This document shows, one piece after another, positions 6,332 through 15,519 of a stretch of 64,000 nt of DNA. The translations under genes and the position numbers were made by a program. The first letter of the stretch is position 1. Each line of letters begins with the position of its first letter. Under the pieces are notes generated by a model. It was not told where the DNA came from. It saw only the letters and a list, made by a program, of their open reading frames with translations, and did not search any database. The stretch covers positions 1 through 64,000 of the forward strand of contig JAAWAC010000027.1 of the NCBI GenBank assembly GCA_022791975.1, written 5' to 3'. This DNA comes from Lachnospiraceae bacterium (GTDB lineage: Bacteria; Bacillota; Clostridia; Lachnospirales; Lachnospiraceae).

Positions 6332-7882
6332 ATGGGAACAGAGGAACAGGGAAGAGAGCCTGTACTGCGGGTGCAGAATCTATCAAAAACATTTTATTCC
6401 ACCAGGGCGCTCCAGGGAGTATCCTTTGAGCTGCTTCCCGGTGAGGTGCACGCACTCATGGGAGAAAATGGGGCAGGGAAATCCACCCTGGGAAAATGTG
6501 TTACCGGAATTTATCGGCCGGAGGAAGGAGAAATTTTTTATCAGGGAAAGCAGGTGTCCTATGGAAATCCAAAAGAGGCCCTGGACGCGGGAATTGCTAT
6601 TGTACTCCAGGAATTCAATGTAATTCCTCATCTAAGTGTGGCGGAGAATATTTTCCTGACGGACAGGGAGTATTATAGACAGGGCTGGTATTCCGATTAC
6701 GCATCTATGGTACATAGAACAGAGGAACTTCTGAACTATTTTCATATGCGGGAATTTATCGATCCTATGGAGCCGGTGTCCGGACTTTCTGTGGCGGAGA
6801 TGCAGATTGTGGAGATTATCAAGGCCATGTCCAGGAAAGCCCGGGTGATTATTCTGGACGAGCCCACGGCTACCCTGTCTGGAAAGGAAGTAGATCGGCT
6901 GTTTGAGATGATACGGGAGCTGAAGGAAAAAGGCGTGGCCTTTGTGATTGTATCTCATCGCATTCAGGAGATATACCAGATCTCTGACCGAATCACCGTG
7001 TTTCGGGATGGAAAACTCGTTCTTGCCCATGCGGCTACCAGGGACTTAGAGGAAATGGATTTGATAAGGGCCATGGTGGGGCGGCAGATTGATGACTTGT
7101 ATGGAAAGAAAAACAGACGGAAATCCAGGGGCACCCGGGAGGTTTTGCTGGAGGTACAGGGGATCAGTGACAGGGTAAATTTTGTGCGGGACTGTTCTTT
7201 TCAGGTCTATAAGGGGGAGATTTTGGGAATCGCAGGCTTGGTTGGAGCCGGCCGGACAGAGCTGATGCGGTGTGTCTTTGGGATTGATGCCCGCTCCAGG
7301 GGAAGCGTCTGCTTTAAGGGAAAGGAAATAAAAGAGAATTCCATTCCAGCCAGCATCCGGGCGGGAATGGGATATCTGTCAGAGAAACGCAAGGAGGAGG
7401 GACTGCACCAGGAGCTGTCTATTATCAGCAATCTAAATATGGTGGTGCATGCGGTGGCAAAAAGGCCCTGGATAAGTGCCCAAAAGGAAGAGAGGCGCTG
7501 TGGAGAGCTGGTGGAGCGGCTGAGAATTAAGGTGGGAGAGCCCTATAACCGGGTTCGCAGCCTGTCCGGGGGAAATCAGCAGAAGATTCTTTTGGGCAAG
7601 TGGCTGTTGGCCAATCCGGAGTTGTTGATTATTGATGAGCCTACCCGGGGAATTGATGTGGCGTCAAAAAGTGAGATCTATGGGATTTTACGGGAATTGG
7701 CGGATGCCGGACTTTCTATTGTGATGATTTCCTCAGAAATCCATGAAATTCTCGGAGTTACGGATCGAACTCTTGTGGTCCGGGACGGAAAAATCGTGGC
7801 AACTCTTTGCACGGGGGAGACTACGGAGGAGGAGATTGGCTATTACGCCACAGTAGGGACAAAGGAAGGAGCAGAGGGATAG
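6332..7882 (+). CDS. Sugar-type ABC importer, duplicated ATPase (RbsA/MglA-like)
   Basis: 516 residues with two fused nucleotide-binding domains. The first has Walker A GENGAGKS (44-51), a signature-like LSVAEMQ and Walker B VIILDEPTATL. The second has a degenerate P-loop GLVGAGRTE (~302), a strong signature LSGGNQQK (~411) and Walker B LLIIDEPTRGID. This is the architecture of ribose/galactose/autoinducer-2 importers. It energises the permease encoded next. The start at 6332 follows GGAGGAGG; the frame is open upstream to 6170, but that part overlaps the operator. The substrate cannot be told from the ATPase. Confidence 0.93.
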   Translation: MGTEEQGREPVLRVQNLSKTFYSTRALQGVSFELLPGEVHALMGENGAGKSTLGKCVTGIYRPEEGEIFYQGKQVSYGNPKEALDAGIAIVLQEFNVIPHLSVAENIFLTDREYYRQGWYSDYASMVHRTEELLNYFHMREFIDPMEPVSGLSVAEMQIVEIIKAMSRKARVIILDEPTATLSGKEVDRLFEMIRELKEKGVAFVIVSHRIQEIYQISDRITVFRDGKLVLAHAATRDLEEMDLIRAMVGRQIDDLYGKKNRRKSRGTREVLLEVQGISDRVNFVRDCSFQVYKGEILGIAGLVGAGRTELMRCVFGIDARSRGSVCFKGKEIKENSIPASIRAGMGYLSEKRKEEGLHQELSIISNLNMVVHAVAKRPWISAQKEERRCGELVERLRIKVGEPYNRVRSLSGGNQQKILLGKWLLANPELLIIDEPTRGIDVASKSEIYGILRELADAGLSIVMISSEIHEILGVTDRTLVVRDGKIVATLCTGETTEEEIGYYATVGTKEGAEG

Positions 7883-8893
7883 ATGGAACAAGAACGGCAG
7901 AAAGAAAACGGCCTGGAAACCTGGAGGCAGGAATACAGGAGAATGCGGAGAATATGGATGTTGCGCAATAACCGCACGGAGCTGATGATGTTGCTGGTTT
8001 TGCTGGTGGGAGGGAGTGTTATGTCCTTGGTCTCCCCTACCTTTTTCACCAAGGGGAACTTGTTGAACATATGTTCACAGCAGTCTACCACAGCCCTGAT
8101 GGCTATTGGAATGACCCTGGTAATCATTACCAGCGGAATCGACCTTTCTGTGGGAACTCTGCTGGGATTTGCAGGCATGCTGGCAGCCATAGAGCTGCAA
8201 GCAACGGGGAATGTGGCAAAAGCCCTGGGGCTTGCATATGGGGTTGCGCTTTTGGTGGGGATTGTAAACGGATTTTTGATTGGATACAAAAAACTTCCGG
8301 CTTTTATTGTGACCCTGGGAACGCAGCTAATCTGCCAGAGTATGAATTATGTGGTTACAGATGGCTCTTCCGCTTCTAAGTTTCCGGAAGCCTTTGGATT
8401 TCTGGGAAAAGGAAAGCTGGTAGGAGAGATTCCCTTTTATCTGGTGTTGATTATAGGTTTGTATCTTTTCTTTATTTTCATTATGACCAAGAGTCGCTAT
8501 GGCCGGTTTCTGTATGCGGCAGGGTCCAACGAGGAGGCCTCCCGGATTTCTGGCATCGGAACCCAAAGGGTGATTATGGTCTCCTATGTGATATCCGCCC
8601 TGATGGCTGCCACAGCAGGACTGGTGATGATTTCCAGGCTGATGGCCTGCGATCCCACCTATGGCAAGGGAGCGGAGATGGATGTTATCGCCGCTGTGGT
8701 CATTGGTGGGGCCTCCATGCTGGGAGGAAGGGGAACCCTCTGGGGGACAGCCATCGGGGTATTTATTGTGGGAGTGCTTCGAAATTCCCTGAACCTGCTG
8801 GGAGTGAATACCTTTTGGCAGGGGACGGCCATCGGCGTGGTGATCATTGTGGCAGTGCTCACGGAACAGCTCTCCCATAAAAAGAAGGGATAG
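7883..8893 (+). CDS. Sugar-type ABC importer permease (RbsC-like)
   Basis: 336 residues, about ten hydrophobic helices after a polar ~35-residue N-terminus. Family signatures include NLLNICSQQSTTALMAIGMTLVIITSGIDLSVG and later GAEMDVIAAVVIGGASMLGGRGT, the conserved loop contacting the ATPase in BPD_transp_2 permeases. The ATG directly follows the ATPase stop, with GGAGCAGAGGG as ribosome site. It forms the membrane channel of the importer. Confidence 0.93.
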   Translation: MEQERQKENGLETWRQEYRRMRRIWMLRNNRTELMMLLVLLVGGSVMSLVSPTFFTKGNLLNICSQQSTTALMAIGMTLVIITSGIDLSVGTLLGFAGMLAAIELQATGNVAKALGLAYGVALLVGIVNGFLIGYKKLPAFIVTLGTQLICQSMNYVVTDGSSASKFPEAFGFLGKGKLVGEIPFYLVLIIGLYLFFIFIMTKSRYGRFLYAAGSNEEASRISGIGTQRVIMVSYVISALMAATAGLVMISRLMACDPTYGKGAEMDVIAAVVIGGASMLGGRGTLWGTAIGVFIVGVLRNSLNLLGVNTFWQGTAIGVVIIVAVLTEQLSHKKKG

Positions 8894-8957
8894 GTGCAAC
8901 TGGCGGCATGCCGCCTGAAAATAGAGGCTTATCAAAAGAGAAAAGGAGGAAATTCAA

Positions 8958-10004
8958 ATGAGAAAACCCGTAGGAATGTTGTTGGCAGTTGTTCTGGCAT
9001 GGAGCCTGGCAGGTTGTGGCCAGAAGGAAGCCCCGGAGACGGCAGCTCCATCGGAACCCTCTGCCACAGAGGAGCAGGGAACCCCCGAGGAGAATAGCGG
9101 GGAGGGGCAGGAGGCCCCTTCGGAGGAGAAAGTCTATGAGATCGCCTATATCACCCCATCCATGGATACACCCTTTTGGCGCTTTATGGCTACAGGCATT
9201 GAGCGAGAGGCAGAAAAACTGGGAAATGTAACAGTGACAACCTATGACAGCAAAAACAGTGCCGACATCCAATATACCAATATGCAGGATGTGATTGTAA
9301 AGGGAGTGGATGGAATTGTCATTAGCCCCACGGATTCCGCCTCCTGTGTGACGGCTCTGGAGCTGGCAAAGGAAGCGGGGATTCCCGTGGCCATCAGCGA
9401 CATTGGCACCGATTCCGGAGAGTATGTGACCTTTATCAAGACCAATAACCTGGATGGAGCTAAGGAGGGCGGAGCCTATCTGGCCACGCTTTTGAAGGAG
9501 GGCGACCAGGTGGCGGAGATTGTGGGGCCCCAGGCCCGGCAAAATCAGCAGGACCGAAAGGCCGGCTTTGAGGAGGGGGTCCGCAGTGCAGGCGTGGAGA
9601 TTGTGGATTTTAGGCAGATGGAGCGGGAAAATCGCAGTGAGGGAGAGTCTTATGCCCAGGATTATCTTACTGCCTATCCTGATCTGAAGGCAATCTTTTG
9701 TACCTCCGACGATGCAAGTCTGGGAGTTCTGGCAGCCTGCCAAGCTGCGGAGCGCAAGGAGGTTCTGATTTTTGGATTTGACAGCAATGAAGAGCTTCTG
9801 GCAGCTGTCCGGGAGGGAACCATTGCGGGGACCAGCACCCAACAGCCTCTTTTGATGGGAGCTAAGGCCCTGGACGGTGTAATAGATTTCCTCAATGGAA
9901 AGGAGGTAGAAAAAATTCAGGAGATCAACACTTTGTTGGTGACCAAGGATAATATAGGAGAGGTATACGATACATTGGCGGAAACAGCCATGGTTATAGA
10001 GTAG
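8958..10004 (+). CDS. Substrate-binding lipoprotein of sugar-type importer (RbsB-like)
   Basis: 348 residues. Signal peptide with lipobox LAGC (Cys20), then an acidic/Pro linker to ~residue 58, then a periplasmic-binding fold of the ribose family: IAYITPSMDTPFWRFMATGIEREAEKLG, later VDGIVISPTDSASCVTALELAKEAGIPVAI. It captures the ligand outside the membrane for the permease. Preceded by AAAAGGAGG. Similar to ribose, AI-2 and sugar-alcohol binders; the ligand is not identifiable by eye. Confidence 0.92.
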   Translation: MRKPVGMLLAVVLAWSLAGCGQKEAPETAAPSEPSATEEQGTPEENSGEGQEAPSEEKVYEIAYITPSMDTPFWRFMATGIEREAEKLGNVTVTTYDSKNSADIQYTNMQDVIVKGVDGIVISPTDSASCVTALELAKEAGIPVAISDIGTDSGEYVTFIKTNNLDGAKEGGAYLATLLKEGDQVAEIVGPQARQNQQDRKAGFEEGVRSAGVEIVDFRQMERENRSEGESYAQDYLTAYPDLKAIFCTSDDASLGVLAACQAAERKEVLIFGFDSNEELLAAVREGTIAGTSTQQPLLMGAKALDGVIDFLNGKEVEKIQEINTLLVTKDNIGEVYDTLAETAMVIE

Positions 10005-10024
10005 AGAAGACAAAAGGAGCAGAC

Positions 10025-10921
10025 ATGATGATAAAAGTAGATCCCAAAAAACAAACCCACTGGTATAGTCCCTGGAATGTGCCGGCGGCCTATGCAGAGC
10101 CGGGGGATACGGTAAGCTTTACCTGTCAGGATACCTGGAATGATGTAATGAAGGATACAGACACCATACAGGCAAGAGCCATGCTGGGGCATCCTATTAA
10201 TCCGGTAAATGGTCCGGTATATGTAAACGGGGCTATGCCTGGCGACACCTTAAAAATTACTCTGGAGGATGTGCGGGTGACCTCGGATGCCACCCTGATA
10301 TGCAACGACATCCAGGTGAGTCGGGCTTTTCGCAAATACATAACCGACGATGAGGTGGTAAAATTTCCCATAAAGGATGGAATCGCAGACATGTTTGGGG
10401 TAATGGTGGAGACAAAACCCTTTCCCGGCTGCCTGGGGGTGGCTGCCCAGGAGCGCATGAGCACCCTGGATCAGGGACGCCATGGGGGAAATATGGACTG
10501 TAAATATTTGACAAAAGGGAGTGTGCTGTATCTGCCAGTTTTTGCTCCCGGGGCGCTGGTAGCTGCTGGAGATATCCATGCATACCAGGGAGACGGGGAG
10601 ATTGTGGCAGGCCTGGAGGTAGCTGGAGAGGTTGATGTGAAGCTTGAGCTGATAAAGGGCAGGACAGAGCCCTGGCCCATTTTGGAAACAGCAGACCGGT
10701 GGTATGCCATTTGCTCCGCAGATACTTTGGAGGATGCAGGATTTACGGCGGTTCAGTGCATTCAGGAATTTATCCTAAAGAGGTCGGATCGGTATACCCC
10801 CAATCATTTGATGCTGATGCTGGCGGAGCTTGGGGATGTGGAGGTGTGCCAGATGGTGGACACCTATATGACCATGCGTTTTGGGTTTGAGAAGCGTATA
10901 GCGCCGGATTTGGTCTTTTAG
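10025..10921 (+). CDS. Acetamidase/formamidase family protein
   Basis: 298 residues matching the FmdA_AmdA family: N-terminal beta-rich part with WNDVMKDTD..., then INPVNGPVYVNGAMPGDTLKITLEDV, and the central block GNMDCKYLTKGSVLYLPVFAPGALVAAGDIHAYQGDGEI, typical of the metal-binding core. Such enzymes hydrolyse short amides to acid plus ammonia. It starts 21 bases after the binding protein behind AAAGGAGC and is clearly in the same operon. An amidase behind a sugar importer suggests the imported ligand, or a product of it, carries an amide; inference only. Confidence 0.9.
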   Translation: MMIKVDPKKQTHWYSPWNVPAAYAEPGDTVSFTCQDTWNDVMKDTDTIQARAMLGHPINPVNGPVYVNGAMPGDTLKITLEDVRVTSDATLICNDIQVSRAFRKYITDDEVVKFPIKDGIADMFGVMVETKPFPGCLGVAAQERMSTLDQGRHGGNMDCKYLTKGSVLYLPVFAPGALVAAGDIHAYQGDGEIVAGLEVAGEVDVKLELIKGRTEPWPILETADRWYAICSADTLEDAGFTAVQCIQEFILKRSDRYTPNHLMLMLAELGDVEVCQMVDTYMTMRFGFEKRIAPDLVF

Positions 10922-11000
10922 TTTTGTGAGAGCAGGGAAAACCCTGGAAGGAAATCCTGAGGGAAAGAAGTTTTCGGAAGGAAAATCCAGAGGGAGAGAA

Positions 11001-11047
11001 AAAGGCAGAACATATTCCCAAAAAGGGAAGGGGGTTCTGCCTTTTTT
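11001..11047 (+). terminator. Terminator of importer-amidase operon
   Basis: AAAGGCAGAAC (11001-11011) pairs exactly with GTTCTGCCTTT (11034-11044), followed by TTT. An inner CCC/GGG pairing fills the loop. Confidence 0.85.
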
Positions 11048-11079
11048 GTCTTGTTTATGTTACCATTCGCCATTTAATC

Positions 11080-11133
11080 TTGACAATCCTTTCTAAATGC
11101 GATATATTTATAACATAAAAAGCGAAATATATC
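11080..11133 (+). promoter_or_regulatory. Promoter with inverted repeat over the -10 (DUF3796-XRE)
   Basis: TTGACA (11080-11085), 17 bases, TATATT (11103-11108). The -10 is inside the left arm of an inverted repeat, GATATATTT (11101-11109) / AAATATATC (11125-11133), exact over nine bases. A regulator bound here would cover the promoter; the XRE protein at the end of this operon is the obvious candidate. Confidence 0.7.
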
Positions 11134-11154
11134 ACATAAAAGGGGAGAATCGCT

Positions 11155-11508
11155 ATGAAAAGAGTGAACTATCTGGGATTTTTATCCGTTCTCTCTCTGA
11201 TTGGCCTGCTGGGCTTTCAGAATCAGAGCTCAGGGCTCTATGGATTTTTTGGATTTCTCTATTTTGTCCGGTATTTCCGCGTGCTTCCAGATGAATTGTT
11301 TCTGCAAAATGTTCGAAAATCGGCCACCTGCGCCTTTTTGGGGGAGATGATTTCCCTGGTGCCCTTCATGTTTCTTGGCACAGCTGTTTCTTCCATTTCA
11401 GCCGCCATCCCCATGGCCTTTGCCTCAAGCTTTGTGGTGGCTGTCCTGTGTTTTGCGTTTTCCCTGATTCTTCTGGAGTGGAGGGAACAAAAAGGAGCCG
11501 GTGAATGA
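11155..11508 (+). CDS. DUF3796-like membrane protein
   Basis: 117 residues, four hydrophobic segments: [13 protein letters not shown] (8-20), [15 protein letters not shown] (29-43), [21 protein letters not shown] (59-79) and [22 protein letters not shown] (87-108). The first half ([16 protein letters not shown] and [20 protein letters not shown]) resembles DUF3796 proteins, which usually travel with a short XRE regulator, as here. The stop overlaps the next start by four bases. Function unknown; the pair is likely self-regulated. Confidence 0.75.
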   Translation: MKRVNYLGFLSVLSLIGLLGFQNQSSGLYGFFGFLYFVRYFRVLPDELFLQNVRKSATCAFLGEMISLVPFMFLGTAVSSISAAIPMAFASSFVVAVLCFAFSLILLEWREQKGAGE

Positions 11509-11702
11509 TTAGGAACCGAATCAAAGAGTACCGGGCCAGGCATGACATGAAGCAGGAGGACTTGGCCCGTCTGGTGGGAGTGCGCAGGGAAACCATTGGA
11601 AATCTGGAGAAGGGGAAATACAATCCTTCTCTGGTTTTGGCCTGGAATATTGCAAAGGTGTTTCAGGTGACCATCGAGGAAATTTTTACAGTGGAGCCCT
11701 AA
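11505..11702 (+). CDS. Short XRE-family HTH regulator
   Basis: 65 residues, a complete Cro/C1 helix-turn-helix: [53 protein letters not shown] pattern, ending in the frequent IEEIFTVEP tail. Its ATG overlaps the TGA of the membrane-protein gene (ATGA), so translation is coupled. It probably binds the inverted repeat over the promoter at 11101-11133. Confidence 0.9.
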   Translation: MIRNRIKEYRARHDMKQEDLARLVGVRRETIGNLEKGKYNPSLVLAWNIAKVFQVTIEEIFTVEP

Positions 11703-11733
11703 TGAAAAATCATGTTAGAAAGGTAGAAAGCAT

Positions 11734-13221
11734 ATGAAACGATTTTTGATTGCACACGATTTGGGAACCTCCGGCAACAAGGCCACCCTCTTTACCACGG
11801 AAGGAAAGGTGGTGCGAAGCTTTACCGTGCCCTATCCTGTGCGATTTTTCAAGGGAAACTATGCGGAGCAGGATCCGGAAAACTGGTGGGATGCCATGTG
11901 CGACGCTACCCGGGCGGTACTGGAGGGGGAAGATGCCTCTAAGGTGGCGGCGGTTTCCTTTAGCGCCCAGATGCAGGGATGTCTGGTGGTGGATCGCCAG
12001 GGGAGGCCTTTGCGGGATGCCATGATCTGGGCGGATCAGCGGGCTACGGAGGAGGCCAGGATTTTGGAGGAGCGCATTGGAACCAAACGTATGTACGAAA
12101 TTACTGGACATCGCCTCAGCGCCAGCTACAGCATAGAGAAGCTTATGTGGCTAAAAAAGCATGAGCCGGAGGTTTATGCCAAGACGTATAAAATGCTTCA
12201 AGCCAAGGACTATGTGATCCATCGTCTCACAGGAAATTTTGTCACAGATTACTCCGATGCCTCGGGAACCAATGCCCTGGACTTGCGGAGGCTGTGCTGG
12301 TCCCAGGAGATCCTGGAGGCTGCCGGGATCGGGGAGGAAAAGCTGCCAGAGCTTAAAAAGTCTACAGATATTGCAGGCTATGTGCAGGAGCGCATTGCGG
12401 GCGAATGTGGGTTGCCTGGGGGGACACCCATTGTGTGTGGCGGCGGGGACGGTCCCTGCTCGGCCGTGGGAGCCGCCTGCATTGATGACGGAGAGCTGTA
12501 TCTTACCTACGGCACCTCGGCCTGGATTGGAGGAACCACCCGGGAGCCCTTTATGGATGGAGAACAGGTGGTAAATTGTTTTGCCCATGTGATTCCGGGC
12601 CGGTTTATGCCCTGCGGAGCCATGCAGGCAGCAGGCAGTTCTTTCTCCTATATGCGAGACAATCTCTGTGATGATATTCCTTACAGGGAGATGGATGAAA
12701 TGGTGGAGAAATCTCCGATGGGGGCTAAAAACCTGCTGTTCCTTCCCTATATGCTGGGAGAACGCAGCCCCCGATGGAATCCAAACACCAGTTCTGCATT
12801 TTTGGAGATTAAGCCAGAGCATGAAAAAAAGGACTATGTGCGAGCGGTGCTGGAGGGTGTGGCCATGAATATGGATCTGATTCTGAAGGCCTTCCGAAAC
12901 TATATGCCCGTAAAGGAGCTATGCCTGACAGGGGGCGGAGCCAGGGCGGATGTGACAGCCCGGATTTTGGCGGATGTGCTGGAGGTGGAGCTTTGCCGTC
13001 CGGATCAGGTGGAGATAGCTACCTCCATCGGGGCGGCGGTGATCGCCGGTGTGGGGGTGGGAATTTTCCCGGATTTTGAGGAGGTGCGTCGATTCCTGAA
13101 ATTTGAGGATCGGGTAAAGCCTGTGGAGAAACACTGCCAGGTATACAGGAGATTAAAGCCTATTTTTGACCAGGCCTACACCTGTATGCTGCCTCTGTAT
13201 GAGAAGCTTTCCAGTCTGTAG
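11734..13221 (+). CDS. FGGY-family carbohydrate kinase (xylulokinase-like)
   Basis: 495 residues with the two-domain FGGY fold. The N-terminal phosphate motif IAHDLGTSGNKATLF, substrate region AVSFSAQMQGCLVVD and MIWADQRA, domain-II motif LTYGTSAWIGG and the adenosine motif ELCLTGGGARADVTARILADVL are all present. Family members phosphorylate xylulose, gluconate, glycerol or related compounds with ATP. It is closest in style to XylB-type kinases; no isomerase is nearby to confirm xylulose. It lies 30 bases after the XRE gene and may serve the importer operon upstream, though a terminator and a promoter separate them. Confidence 0.88.
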   Translation: MKRFLIAHDLGTSGNKATLFTTEGKVVRSFTVPYPVRFFKGNYAEQDPENWWDAMCDATRAVLEGEDASKVAAVSFSAQMQGCLVVDRQGRPLRDAMIWADQRATEEARILEERIGTKRMYEITGHRLSASYSIEKLMWLKKHEPEVYAKTYKMLQAKDYVIHRLTGNFVTDYSDASGTNALDLRRLCWSQEILEAAGIGEEKLPELKKSTDIAGYVQERIAGECGLPGGTPIVCGGGDGPCSAVGAACIDDGELYLTYGTSAWIGGTTREPFMDGEQVVNCFAHVIPGRFMPCGAMQAAGSSFSYMRDNLCDDIPYREMDEMVEKSPMGAKNLLFLPYMLGERSPRWNPNTSSAFLEIKPEHEKKDYVRAVLEGVAMNMDLILKAFRNYMPVKELCLTGGGARADVTARILADVLEVELCRPDQVEIATSIGAAVIAGVGVGIFPDFEEVRRFLKFEDRVKPVEKHCQVYRRLKPIFDQAYTCMLPLYEKLSSL

Positions 13222-13279
13222 CGCACAAAAAGGAGAGGAAAGGGCCCGTGAATCAAAGGGTTCATAACAGAAAAAGCCA

Positions 13280-13335
13280 CAACCACACCCCAGGCATCTC
13301 TATAAAAGAAAGTGTCTGGGGTGTGGTTGTTGATT
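13280..13335. terminator. Bidirectional terminator between FGGY kinase and htpG
   Basis: CAACCACACCCCAG (13280-13293) and CTGGGGTGTGGTTG (13316-13329) are exact 14-base complements. T-rich tails follow on both strands (TTGATTT on plus; CTTTTTC on minus). It serves the two convergent genes. Confidence 0.88.
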
Positions 13336-13366
13336 TGTGTGGAAATATCTTTTTTTGTGTGGGATA

Positions 13367-15424
13367 TTACTTTGCCAACAGCATCATCAATTCGTTGCTG
13401 CGGGCAATAAACTTGGTCATCTCCTCCGGAGAGAGGGGCTTATGGCTAATCATAGCCAAATCATACAGCTGCTGGCAGAACATAGGCACATGCTCCGAAT
13501 CGCTGTTCTTTAAAATGTACTGTACCAGCTGATTATTGGCATTGAGCACCAGGGTCTCATTTCCGCCAAACATAGAGGGATCCATGCCACCCATGCTGTA
13601 CATTTTCATCATATCCTGCATCCGGCGGCTCTCCTCGGAGAGGGTGATCATGGAGGAGATATTCTCGTTTTTAAGCTTCTCCACCTTCACCTCCAGCTTA
13701 TCATTGGAGAGAGCCTTGCGGAAGATCTCTGTGAGGGAGTCCACGGTCTCCTTCAAATCCTCCTGGGAAACGGATTCCTTGAAATCCTCGGTCACATCCG
13801 CGTCAATGCGCAGGAAGCGTACATCCTCCCGCTTAGACTCCAGGTGGGAGATAAAGGGAGAGTCAATGTTATGCTTTAGGATAACGGCATTCTTGCCCTC
13901 CTCCCGGAACAGGTTGATATATTGGCTCTGTTGAATCTCATCGGTGACGTAGAAGATATTGGTCTTCTCCTTCTCCTGATCCTCGGTGGTCTCCTCGTCA
14001 GGATTCTCCACCACATCTACCTCCGGCTCCTCCGGGTTTTCCTCTTTCTCCGGGGCCAGGTCCTTTAAGGTGAGATATTTGCTGTCCAGATCCTTAAACA
14101 GGATGTAGTCCATCATCTTCTCGCAGAACTTCTCATCCTTTAAGCAGCCGAACTTGATAAAGGGACTGATATCATCCCAGTATTTCTCATAATTCTCCCG
14201 GTCCGTCTTGCACATCCCGGAGAGCTTATCCGCCACTTTCTTGGAAATATAGTCAGAGATCTTCTGTACAAATCCGTCATTTTGCAGGGCACTTCTGGAT
14301 ACGTTTAAGGGAAGATCCGGGCAGTCGATCACGCCTTTTAACAGCATCAGGAACTCCGGAATCACTTCTTTGATATTGTCGGCAATAAACACCTGGTTGT
14401 TGTATAATTTGATGGTGCCCTCAATGGAATCGTACTCCGTGTTGATCTTGGGGAAGTACAGAATACCCTTTAAGTTAAAAGGATAATCCATGTTCAGGTG
14501 AATCCAGAATAAAGGCTCCTTGTAATCCATAAAGACCTTCCGGTAAAAGGCCAGATATTCCTCCTTGGTGCACTCGTTGGGGTGCTTGGTCCAAAGGGGA
14601 TGGGTATCGCTTAGGGAAACAGGGCGCTTGTGAATCTTAGCCTTGTCCCGGGCTGGGGAAATCTCTTTGGTCTCCTTGGTGCCGTCCTCGTTTTCCACCT
14701 CCTCAGTCTTGGCTTCCTCGTGAATGCGCTCCACCACCACGTCGTCCTCTGTTACCTCAGCGGCGTCGATGGTCTCAAACTCCTGTTCGGCATTGGCCTT
14801 TTCCAGGAAAATTTCCGTGGGCATAAAGGAGCAGTATTTCTGGATGATTTCCCGGGCCCGGTACTCATTGGCAAACTCCAGGCTGTCCTCGTTGAGGAAC
14901 AGGGTGATCTCCGTACCTACCTCCTTGCGGGTTCCCTCAGAAATCTCATACTCCGTGCCGCCATCGCACTCCCAGTGCACAGGCTTGGCGTCCGGCAAAT
15001 AGGAGAGGGTATCAATATGCACCTCGTCAGCCACCATAAAGGCAGAATAGAAGCCCAGACCGAAATGTCCGATGATCTGATCTTCGTTGGTCTTGTCCTT
15101 GTACTTCTCCAGGAAATCCGTAGCTCCGGAGAAGGCGATCTGAGTAATGTACTCCTCCACCTCGGTCTCTGTCATGCCAAGACCTGTATCAATAAATTTC
15201 AGGGTTTTTTCATCCGGATTCACAATCACCTTCACCTGATTTTTAAACTTGTCCGGATAGGTGTATTCCCCCATCATCTCCAGCTTTTTAAGCTTGGTAA
15301 TGGCATCACAGCCATTGGAGATCAGCTCCCGGAAGAAAATATCATGGTCGGAATAGAGCCACTTTTTGATAATGGGAAAAATATTTTCACTGTTGATGGA
15401 AAGACTTCCACGTTTGTTGCTCAT
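13367..15424 (-). CDS. htpG: Molecular chaperone HtpG (Hsp90)
   Basis: 685 residues, full length. The N-terminal ATPase (GHKL) domain shows FFRELISNGCDAITK with the catalytic Glu, KFIDTGLGMTETEVEEYI, and IGHFGLGFYSAFMVADEV (lid and glycine loop). The middle domain has PLFWIHLNMDYPFNLKGILYFP and LPLNVSRSALQND; the C-terminal dimerisation part ends LIARSNELMMLLAK-like. An acidic linker is inserted at ~225-265 and another at ~455-485. It is a cytosolic ATP-driven chaperone for client proteins under stress. It has its own promoter and an upstream CIRCE element, so it should be in the HrcA heat-shock regulon. Confidence 0.97.
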   Translation of the reverse strand: MSNKRGSLSINSENIFPIIKKWLYSDHDIFFRELISNGCDAITKLKKLEMMGEYTYPDKFKNQVKVIVNPDEKTLKFIDTGLGMTETEVEEYITQIAFSGATDFLEKYKDKTNEDQIIGHFGLGFYSAFMVADEVHIDTLSYLPDAKPVHWECDGGTEYEISEGTRKEVGTEITLFLNEDSLEFANEYRAREIIQKYCSFMPTEIFLEKANAEQEFETIDAAEVTEDDVVVERIHEEAKTEEVENEDGTKETKEISPARDKAKIHKRPVSLSDTHPLWTKHPNECTKEEYLAFYRKVFMDYKEPLFWIHLNMDYPFNLKGILYFPKINTEYDSIEGTIKLYNNQVFIADNIKEVIPEFLMLLKGVIDCPDLPLNVSRSALQNDGFVQKISDYISKKVADKLSGMCKTDRENYEKYWDDISPFIKFGCLKDEKFCEKMMDYILFKDLDSKYLTLKDLAPEKEENPEEPEVDVVENPDEETTEDQEKEKTNIFYVTDEIQQSQYINLFREEGKNAVILKHNIDSPFISHLESKREDVRFLRIDADVTEDFKESVSQEDLKETVDSLTEIFRKALSNDKLEVKVEKLKNENISSMITLSEESRRMQDMMKMYSMGGMDPSMFGGNETLVLNANNQLVQYILKNSDSEHVPMFCQQLYDLAMISHKPLSPEEMTKFIARSNELMMLLAK

Positions 15425-15483
15425 GGGTCAATGCACTCCTTTTTTATAATTTATTCATAGCAAAAGCGTCCTTATGTTTTTTC

Positions 15484-15512
15484 ATTTTAATACGGGCGAA
15501 GGGAAAAGTCAA
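15484..15512 (-). promoter_or_regulatory. Promoter of htpG
   Basis: On the minus strand TTGACT (15512-15507), 17 bases, TAAAAT (15489-15484). It lies directly downstream of the CIRCE element. Confidence 0.8.
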
Positions 15513-15519
15513 TAGAAAA

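Noticed and set aside
8859-10013. 384-codon open frame antisense to the RbsB-like gene
   Set aside because: Same reason: a mirror of a strong gene, with no start signals and no family resemblance.
13248-13532. 94-codon open frame after the FGGY kinase
   Set aside because: It runs through the terminator hairpin and into the 3' end of convergent htpG; no family resemblance.
14630-15460. 276-codon open frame antisense to htpG
   Set aside because: Fully inside the htpG N-terminal region, without a ribosome site; a codon-bias artefact.
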